The translations under genes and the position numbers were made by a program. From NCBI GenBank assembly GCA_964519035.1, contig CAZFKZ010000044.1, forward strand, positions 1-12,148: 12,148 nt of DNA. The letters run 5' to 3'. Shown one piece after another: positions 7,704 through 12,148 of the stretch (positions within the stretch are counted from its first letter, which is position 1; each line of letters begins with the position of its first letter). Source of the stretch: CAJJBL01 sp964519035 (lineage in GTDB: Bacteria > Pseudomonadota > Alphaproteobacteria > Puniceispirillales > Marisalimonadaceae). The notes under the pieces were generated by a model. That model searched no databases, was not told where the DNA came from, and saw only the letters and a program-made list of their open reading frames with translations.

Positions 7704-8619
7704 CCTGCATTCCTTTGCTAGTTAACAGTGACAACACTCTATCCACTTTATTGACAATAACGTATGGCCCTGATTTTACTTGGAAAATATTTTTATTATT
7801 TATCATAACATTGTAGATTTTAATGTTTTTAATATAATTTAGTTTTTCTTTCATTAGATTAGCAGATTTTAATGTAGAAAAAGATCCTAACTTGATAAAA
7901 ATTTTGTAATTACTCTTTAAGTTTTTTAAATCGTAATCAATTTTTTTATTTTTTTGGATATAAGCTTTATTTATACCTTCTATTTTAACAATACTTTTTT
8001 GAGGTTTATTTATAGTCGGAGTATCTGGTTTTGGCAAATCTCTTAATTCAGGAAACAATCCTTTTTTGGCTAATTTTTCTAGCGCTTTAGTTTGTTCTTG
8101 TAAGATTGTTACTTTTACTAAACCAGTACCTTGCTTTTTCAAACCTAACAGATCTGCAGCTTTAGAAGATAAGTCTATTATTCTATCATTAACAAAAGGA
8201 CCTCTGTCATTTATTCTCAAATTTAAAGATTTATTATTTTTTAAATTTGTTACTTTAACTGCACTAGGCAAGGGTAAAGTTTTATGTGCTGCAGTAAGTT
8301 CATTTTGATTGTAGATTTCTCCATTAGCAGTTAATTTCCCATGAAATTTAGGACCGTACCATGAAGCAATACCAGTTTTACTATATAACATGTCTTTTTT
8401 AGGAAAATAAAATTTACCTTTGACTTCATATTTATTTCCTATTTTATAGATCGGTATAGGAAATGTTTTTTTAGTGTCCTTAGGTAAAATATATCTTTTA
8501 CCTAAATTAGCTGCTACTTCTATGCTAGATGTGCAGGATTGGTTTATTAAGATTATAAAAATAAATAAACATAAATTTTTAAATATTAGAGATTTTTTTT
8601 TTGATAAAAGTATCTTCAT
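7681..8619 (-). CDS. rlpA: RlpA family septal-ring lytic transglycosylase with SPOR domain (probable lipoprotein)
   Basis: The 312 residues begin with a Lys-rich, strongly hydrophobic leader (1-28) ending in INQSC, so Cys29 is the likely lipidated residue, although Asn at -3 departs from the usual Leu. The double-psi beta-barrel core runs from about 82 to 172: TGIASWYGPKFHGKLTANGE, then H112 (AAHKTLPLP) and D138 (RINDRGPF). These match the His and Asp needed for transglycosylase activity in Pseudomonas RlpA. A Lys-rich linker leads to a C-terminal SPOR domain (about 234-312; KLGSFST, VKSGPY), which binds denuded septal peptidoglycan. It therefore probably cleaves naked glycan strands during cell division at the outer membrane. 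It sits 17 bp after the transglycosylase gene and overlaps dacA, fitting a wall-processing cluster. The ATG has no clear ribosome site. Domain assignment is secure. Confidence 0.94.
   Translation of the reverse strand: MKILLSKKKSLIFKNLCLFIFIILINQSCTSSIEVAANLGKRYILPKDTKKTFPIPIYKIGNKYEVKGKFYFPKKDMLYSKTGIASWYGPKFHGKLTANGEIYNQNELTAAHKTLPLPSAVKVTNLKNNKSLNLRINDRGPFVNDRIIDLSSKAADLLGLKKQGTGLVKVTILQEQTKALEKLAKKGLFPELRDLPKPDTPTINKPQKSIVKIEGINKAYIQKNKKIDYDLKNLKSNYKIFIKLGSFSTLKSANLMKEKLNYIKNIKIYNVMINNKNIFQVKSGPYVIVNKVDRVLSLLTSKGMQGAKIIIE
7711..7715 (-). promoter_or_regulatory. Shine-Dalgarno site supporting the GTG start of dacA
   Basis: AAGGA on the minus strand lies 7 nt before GTG (7701-7703), inside the final codons of rlpA. 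It supports re-initiation from the upstream gene and the non-ATG start. Confidence 0.6.
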
Positions 8620-8636
8620 TTTAAATATTTTTCATA

Positions 8637-9611
8637 TTAATTTTCTTTAATTGAATCTGATAAATTACCAACAGCAATTGCAAAAAAATTAGATCTATTC
8701 CAATTTAATAATGAATCAAAATTTTTATAAACCAAATAACCATATTTCCCAAAGTTGTTAGGAATAATTAAGCGTGCCTTTTGATTAACTAAAGGAAGTT
8801 TATTTTTATTACTATTTAATATATTATAATTAGACCATTCTCTTAATAATAAAATTTTATTTTTATCAAACTTTTCATTATAATTCCCAAGGTAAACTTT
8901 TCTACCCCAAGTAATTTTATCTGACCATCCTACATTTTTTAAATAGTTTGCAGCTGAGGCAAATACATCTCCCTTAGAACTCCAAATATTTTTAGAACCA
9001 TTTTTATCCCAGTCTGACGCGTAATTTAAAAAACTAGAAGGCATAAATTGACACTGTCCCATTGCACCGGCCCATGAGCCAGTCATTTTATTTAATGTGA
9101 TATGACCTTGATCAATAATTTTAATAGCATTTAACAATTCTTTTTTAAAATAATCATGTCTTCTTCCCTCAAATGCCAATGTAGATAAAGATGATATTAC
9201 AGGAAAACCACCAGTTAATCTTCCAAAGTCAGTTTCAATACCCCATAATGCGACTATAAACCTAGGTTGAACGCCATAAAAACTTCCAATTGTTTTTAAA
9301 AGCTTTTTATTTTTTTTATACTCCAGATTTGCTTTTTTAATTCTTGATGAAGTAACTACTCTTTTTAGATATTGCGATAAAGTTAATTTAAATTCTGGTT
9401 GGGATTTATCTAACTCTATAACTCTTGGAATAAAAACTGTTGTTGTTTTGAACTCAGATATAATTGATTTAGAAATGCCCATGGCATTAGCTTCTTTAGC
9501 TATTCCATCAATAAAAATTTTAAACTTATCATTTGCTGAAGCAACATTAGAAAAAAAAGTAATAAAAATACTTAATAGTATAAAATTAAAATATTTTATA
9601 AATTTTAACAT
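8637..9611 (-). CDS. Lytic murein transglycosylase, MltB-like
   Basis: This is a 324-residue periplasmic enzyme of the SLT_2 (PF13406) group, which cleaves MurNAc-GlcNAc bonds to give 1,6-anhydro ends. The likely catalytic Glu is E126 in ALWGIETDFGR. The conserved SWAGAMGQCQFMPSSF block (179-194) follows, then the DWDKNGSKNIW region and a tail ending NRSNFFAIAVGNLSD, typical of MltB relatives. I place the start at ATG 9609-9611. It has GGGAGG 5 nt upstream and yields a standard signal peptide (MLKFIKYF..., hydrophobic core, A24-S25-A26 cleavage before N27). The frame is open 23 codons further to 9680, but that would put unrelated residues before the signal peptide. There is no lipobox, so it is soluble rather than a lipoprotein like E. 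coli MltB. It is the first gene of the eight-gene operon. Confidence 0.92.
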   Translation of the reverse strand: MLKFIKYFNFILLSIFITFFSNVASANDKFKIFIDGIAKEANAMGISKSIISEFKTTTVFIPRVIELDKSQPEFKLTLSQYLKRVVTSSRIKKANLEYKKNKKLLKTIGSFYGVQPRFIVALWGIETDFGRLTGGFPVISSLSTLAFEGRRHDYFKKELLNAIKIIDQGHITLNKMTGSWAGAMGQCQFMPSSFLNYASDWDKNGSKNIWSSKGDVFASAANYLKNVGWSDKITWGRKVYLGNYNEKFDKNKILLLREWSNYNILNSNKNKLPLVNQKARLIIPNNFGKYGYLVYKNFDSLLNWNRSNFFAIAVGNLSDSIKEN

Positions 9612-9616
9612 TACTA

Positions 9617-9622
9617 CCTCCC
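9617..9622 (-). promoter_or_regulatory. Strong Shine-Dalgarno site of the transglycosylase gene
   Basis: The minus strand reads GGGAGG, leaving 5 nt to the ATG at 9611. It is the best ribosome site in the window. It decides the start against the upstream in-frame ATG at 9680, which has none. Confidence 0.8.
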
Positions 9623-9636
9623 TATCAGTTAGTAAT

Positions 9637-9645
9637 ATCATAACA
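9637..9645 (-). promoter_or_regulatory. Possible extended -10 promoter of the wall/replication operon
   Basis: The minus strand reads TGT-TATGAT, an extended -10 (TGn plus a 5/6 match to TATAAT). No good -35 hexamer lies 16-18 nt upstream, which extended -10 promoters can tolerate. Transcription would start near 9630, just ahead of the ribosome site at 9617-9622 and within the 111-bp gap after the lyase gene. The AT-rich background makes chance matches likely. Confidence 0.35.
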
Positions 9646-9722
9646 TAAACACATGTATAAAATAATAAAGTAAAATACATTAAATATGATTGTATTAATA
9701 ACTTTACAAATGTTTTATATAT

Positions 9723-10625
9723 TTAATAACGAGAGATATATCCTCTGCATTGAATATTTAATATAGATGATATTTTTCTTGCTGTTTGTAAAACTAGTTC
9801 AGTGTTTAATTGTGTTTTTACATTTAGTGTATTTAATAAATTTACTATATCCTCTGTAGGCAAATTCCCTATATCACCTATACTTTTTGGCATAACTATA
9901 CCCCCACCAATTCCACAAATAGATCCTTCAATAAATGTTACACCAGCATCTAAAGCAGCTAACATGTTTACAGTAGCCATGCCAAAACGTTCATGCACGT
10001 GAAATCCAATTTCAATATTGGGCCATCTATCTTTTATAAATTTAAAAACGTGATTAATAATTAAAGGATTTTCCATACCAGTACTCGCAGCTAAATAAAT
10101 ACGTCTAATACCTTTGTTATGTAATTTATTAACAACTGAAAAAATTTTTTCATTAGGTAATATACCTTCATACGGACAAACAAATGCAACACCTAAGGCC
10201 ATTATAAAATCAACACCTGATTTTTCACATAATTTTAGAATTATTGAGGCACTTTCAATAGCATCATCAATTGACATATTTTGATTTTTTAATAAATAAG
10301 TTTCACTTATAGTTAATAACCCTAATATTTCATCAACCATTTTAGTTTCTACAGCTCTTAAAGCCCCTTTTATATTGGGAACAAGGACTCTATAAGTTGT
10401 TCCTTGTCTTCTATTAATATTTTCTAAAACTTTTTCTACATCTTTTAACATTGGAACTTTGTCTGGATGAGCAAAACTAGATACCTCAATTACAGGAAAT
10501 TGAGCATCAGATAATAAATTAATCATATTAATTTTGTCTTTTGTAGGCACCCATTTATTTAAAGATTGAAGACCATCTCTAGGCCCAACTTCAATAATTT
10601 TTATTTTTTTTGGTAGATTAAACAA
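9723..10625 (-). CDS. HMG-CoA lyase-like protein (DRE-TIM metallolyase), catalytic Cys loop altered
   Basis: This 300-residue TIM-barrel protein belongs to the HMGL-like family (PF00682). The N-terminal VGPRDGLQ (13-20) carries the Arg16/Asp17 pair, and the metal-binding histidines appear as H209-V-H211-ERFG, where HMG-CoA lyase has HCHDTYG. The active-site loop reads SICGIGGGIVMPKSIGDIGN (235-254). Canonical lyases have GLGGC followed by a GASGN motif; here Gly242 stands at the Cys position, a Cys (C237) occurs five residues earlier, and the loop is about three residues longer. It probably cleaves or makes a 3-hydroxyacyl-CoA, but perhaps not HMG-CoA. The start is TTG with AAGGG 9 nt upstream; the next Met lies beyond the essential GPRDG motif, so the TTG, or another rare start, must be used. 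It is 16 bp after the CoA-transferase gene. Family is firm, substrate open. Confidence 0.85.
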   Translation of the reverse strand: MFNLPKKIKIIEVGPRDGLQSLNKWVPTKDKINMINLLSDAQFPVIEVSSFAHPDKVPMLKDVEKVLENINRRQGTTYRVLVPNIKGALRAVETKMVDEILGLLTISETYLLKNQNMSIDDAIESASIILKLCEKSGVDFIMALGVAFVCPYEGILPNEKIFSVVNKLHNKGIRRIYLAASTGMENPLIINHVFKFIKDRWPNIEIGFHVHERFGMATVNMLAALDAGVTFIEGSICGIGGGIVMPKSIGDIGNLPTEDIVNLLNTLNVKTQLNTELVLQTARKISSILNIQCRGYISRY

Positions 10626-10634
10626 ATTAAATAA

Positions 10635-10639
10635 CCCTT
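10635..10639 (-). promoter_or_regulatory. Shine-Dalgarno site supporting the TTG start of the lyase gene
   Basis: AAGGG on the minus strand lies 9 nt before TTG (10623-10625), close after the CoA-transferase stop codon (10642). No ATG or GTG is available in the frame before the conserved GPRDG motif. Confidence 0.55.
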
Positions 10640-10641
10640 TT

Positions 10642-11844
10642 TTATAAATTGTCTATATTATATCCCTCTTTAATCAACTCTTCTTTACTGAAACCAAGCT
10701 GGTTTATTAGAACTTCAACGTTATGTTGTCCTAATTTTGGTCCTGCATGTTTGATTTCACCAGGAGTGCGAGAAAAATTACCAACAATATTTTGCATCTT
10801 TATTGGGCCACTTAACTCTTCATCGTTTATTTCAATTATATTTTTGCGTGATTTAATATGTTTGTCTTTAAATATTTCTGCAATATTATTACAGGCAGCA
10901 ATTGCTGCTCCAAATTGATCAAAAAGTTGTATTAAGTTTTCTTGATCAAAATCTAAAATTGCTTTTTGTAAAAATTCATCTAAGACTTTTGAATTTTTAA
11001 TGCGTAATCTATTATTAAGAAATCGTTTATCATATATCAATTCCTTAATTCCTAATGCATCACACATTCTTTCGAAAGTAGATTGTGCACTCCCAGAAAT
11101 TGATACCCATTTATTATCACGGGTTTGATAGGTATTTCTTGGGGCCGTAAATGGTAATCTACTACCATCTCTCTTTTGAATTATACCCAATTGGTCATAA
11201 TCAACAACTTGTGGGCCAAGCAAAGTTAACAAAGGTTCATAAATAGCAAACTCAACAACTTGTCCTTTTCCACTTATTTGGTCTCTTTCGCGCAATGCAG
11301 TTAAAGCTAAAAATGCTCCCATCAAACCAGATGTTTCATCAGCAAGACCAAAACCGGGTAATAATGGAGATCTGTCAGGATAACCATTAATAGATGCAAA
11401 ACCAGAAAAACCCTCTGCTAATGTGCCAAAGCCTGATTTATGACTATAAGGACCAGTTTGTCCAAAGCCAGTAATTCTTATCATAATAAGTTTTGGGTTA
11501 ATCTTGCTTAAAGTTTTGTAACCAAGACCCCATTTTTCTAAAGTTCCTTTTCGGTAATTTTCAACAATAATATCAGCATCTTTTATTAATCTTTTTACAA
11601 TTTCAACGCCAATCTCTTTTCTTAAATCAGCTGTAATAGATTTTTTGTTACGATTTATTAACTTATACATTAAGCCAACACCGTTTTTATTATTACCCCA
11701 ATATCTAATTTCGTCTCCTAAATCTGGTTTTTCTACTTTAATTACATCAGCTCCAAAATCTCCTAAAAACATTGATGAAACTGGCCCTGCAAGAAAATTG
11801 GAAATGTCAATTACTTTTACACCATTAAGCGCACCTTTCATCAT
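10642..11844 (-). CDS. Class III CoA-transferase (CaiB/BaiF family)
   Basis: This protein, 400 residues from the chosen start, moves CoA between acyl-CoA and a free acid through an aspartyl-CoA thioester. The N-terminus (ALNGVKVIDISNFLAGP, then FGADVIKVEKP) is the family's Rossmann-like opening, followed by NRNKKSITADL, DIIVENYRKG and TGFGQTGPY. The nucleophile is D169 in GLADETSGLMGAF, the same number as in Oxalobacter formyl-CoA transferase. The end (FSRTPGE...GPKLGQHN) is also typical. The frame extends to a TTG at 11880 and an ATG at 11868. I prefer ATG 11842-11844 because AGGAG lies 11 nt upstream and the family motif begins within a few residues. It precedes the lyase-like gene by 16 bp. 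Together they suggest activation of a dicarboxylate (for example from succinyl-CoA) and then cleavage. The CoA donor and acceptor cannot be read from sequence. Confidence 0.92.
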   Translation of the reverse strand: MMKGALNGVKVIDISNFLAGPVSSMFLGDFGADVIKVEKPDLGDEIRYWGNNKNGVGLMYKLINRNKKSITADLRKEIGVEIVKRLIKDADIIVENYRKGTLEKWGLGYKTLSKINPKLIMIRITGFGQTGPYSHKSGFGTLAEGFSGFASINGYPDRSPLLPGFGLADETSGLMGAFLALTALRERDQISGKGQVVEFAIYEPLLTLLGPQVVDYDQLGIIQKRDGSRLPFTAPRNTYQTRDNKWVSISGSAQSTFERMCDALGIKELIYDKRFLNNRLRIKNSKVLDEFLQKAILDFDQENLIQLFDQFGAAIAACNNIAEIFKDKHIKSRKNIIEINDEELSGPIKMQNIVGNFSRTPGEIKHAGPKLGQHNVEVLINQLGFSKEELIKEGYNIDNL

Positions 11845-11855
11845 GTTTGTCTTTT

Positions 11856-11860
11856 CTCCT
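11856..11860 (-). promoter_or_regulatory. Shine-Dalgarno candidate for the CoA-transferase gene
   Basis: AGGAG on the minus strand lies 11 nt before ATG 11842-11844 and 14 nt before the adjacent ATG 11839-11841. It falls inside the longer reading frames that start at 11868 or 11880, and so argues for the shorter protein. The spacing is somewhat long. Confidence 0.45.
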
Positions 11861-11915
11861 ATATTCATCTGTAGATCCAAAATTAAATTATAAAAAATGC
11901 TAAAATAAAAAAATG

Positions 11916-11944
11916 ATTATATCAAATTTTAAATCTTATTTAAA
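11916..11944 (-). promoter_or_regulatory. Probable sigma-70-type promoter of the CoA-transferase/lyase unit
   Basis: On the minus strand TTTAAA (11939-11944; 4/6 match to TTGACA) is followed after exactly 17 nt by a perfect TATAAT (11916-11921). Transcription would begin near 11909, leaving a leader of about 65 nt to the preferred ATG. Position and spacing are right, but the surrounding DNA is very AT-rich. Confidence 0.5.
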
Positions 11945-12015
11945 TTTAGTATTTTGTAAAATTTATTTAGTTTATATTTTCCTTATGATACGGGTAGAAA
12001 TATATATAAAAAAAC

Positions 12016-12044
12016 TTGCCATAGATATAAAGCTAAGGTAAATA
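12016..12044 (+). promoter_or_regulatory. Possible promoter of the tRNA-Ser gene
   Basis: TTGCCA (12016-12021; 5/6 match to TTGACA) and TAAATA (12039-12044; 3/6 match to TATAAT) are 17 nt apart. The expected start point near 12051 is about 8 nt before the mature tRNA 5' end. The -35 is one of the few non-AT hexamers in the gap, which adds weight; the -10 is weak. Confidence 0.4.
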
Positions 12045-12058
12045 AAATTCAAACTACC

Positions 12059-12148
12059 GGATGGGTGACTGAGCGGTTGAAAGTACCGGTCTTGAAAACC
12101 GGCGAAGGTGAAAGCCTTCCGTGGGTTCGAATCCCACCCCATCCGCCA
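12059..12148 (+). tRNA. tRNA-Ser (anticodon UGA)
   Basis: The complete 90-nt gene folds by hand. The acceptor stem is GGATGGG (12059-12065) with CCCATCC (12138-12144), then discriminator G and encoded CCA. The anticodon stem CCGGT/ACCGG encloses the loop CTTGAAA, with anticodon TGA at 12093-12095. The long variable arm GAAGG/CCTTC (12104-12119) is diagnostic of a class II tRNA such as Ser. The T arm is GTGGG-TTCGAAT-CCCAC (12121-12137). It reads UCA and, by wobble, other UCN serine codons. It is divergent from the CoA-transferase gene and its last base is the last base of the window, so any terminator lies outside. Confidence 0.98.

Noticed and set aside
8066..8308. 80-codon plus-strand ORF inside rlpA
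   Set aside because: It is complementary to the conserved RlpA barrel domain and has no independent support.
9448..9648. 66-codon plus-strand ORF across the transglycosylase start
   Set aside because: It is antisense to the signal peptide region and resembles no known family.
9802..10002. 66-codon plus-strand ORF inside the lyase gene
   Set aside because: It is antisense to the conserved lyase active-site loop and is a composition effect.
10649..10918. 89-codon plus-strand ORF inside the CoA-transferase gene
   Set aside because: It is complementary to the conserved C-terminal part of the transferase, with no ribosome site or family match.
11645..11893. 82-codon plus-strand ORF over the CoA-transferase N-terminus
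   Set aside because: It is antisense to the conserved FGADVIKVEKP region; the reverse strand explains the open frame.
12059..12148. tRNA-Ser as an occupied phage or island attachment site
   Set aside because: No integrase gene and no second copy of the tRNA 3' end were seen in the window; only the upstream side is visible.

Overview
This 12.1-kb window is AT-rich chromosomal DNA. By eye, sampled 60-base stretches run from about 22% G+C in holB to about 38% in the CoA-transferase gene. The proteins are Lys/Asn/Ile-rich and genes are tightly packed. The gene order lytic transglycosylase - rlpA - dacA - tmk - holB - metG - tatD - MBL hydrolase is characteristic of Alphaproteobacteria. With the low G+C and short spacers this suggests a free-living, small-genome, probably marine alphaproteobacterium (SAR11-, HIMB59-, AEGEAN-169- or SAR116-like). 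The exact group cannot be fixed from this window. No mobile element, CRISPR array or phage gene was seen.

Left edge (1-1660): the 3' part of an LDH2/MDH2-family oxidoreductase gene on the plus strand ends 4 bp from the end of a convergent minus-strand gene for an ACMSD-like amidohydrolase. A 219-bp AT-rich gap follows, holding the leader of the amidohydrolase gene and a perfect 16-bp palindrome.

Centre (1661-9611): eight minus-strand genes form one probable operon, with overlaps or gaps of at most 22 bp. From its 5' end it encodes three periplasmic peptidoglycan enzymes (MltB-type transglycosylase, RlpA, DacA), then thymidylate kinase, the clamp-loader subunit delta', methionyl-tRNA synthetase, TatD nuclease and a PhnP/RNase Z-like metallo-hydrolase. 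It joins septal wall processing, dTTP supply and replication, and translation.

Right edge (9723-12148): a two-gene minus-strand unit encodes a class III (CaiB/BaiF) CoA-transferase and an HMG-CoA-lyase-like enzyme, 16 bp apart. This looks like an activate-then-cleave module for a dicarboxylic acid. The lyase has Gly where HMG-CoA lyases carry the catalytic loop Cys, so its substrate is open. A complete tRNA-Ser(UGA) lies divergently at the very end, and the gap between holds plausible promoters for both directions.

Several starts deserve care. The transglycosylase starts at 9611 rather than at the longest-ORF start. dacA (GTG) and the lyase gene (TTG) use non-ATG starts with good Shine-Dalgarno sequences. 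tmk has a TTG alternative better supported than its ATG. The window is largely ordinary core genome; the lyase/CoA-transferase pair is the most unusual element.
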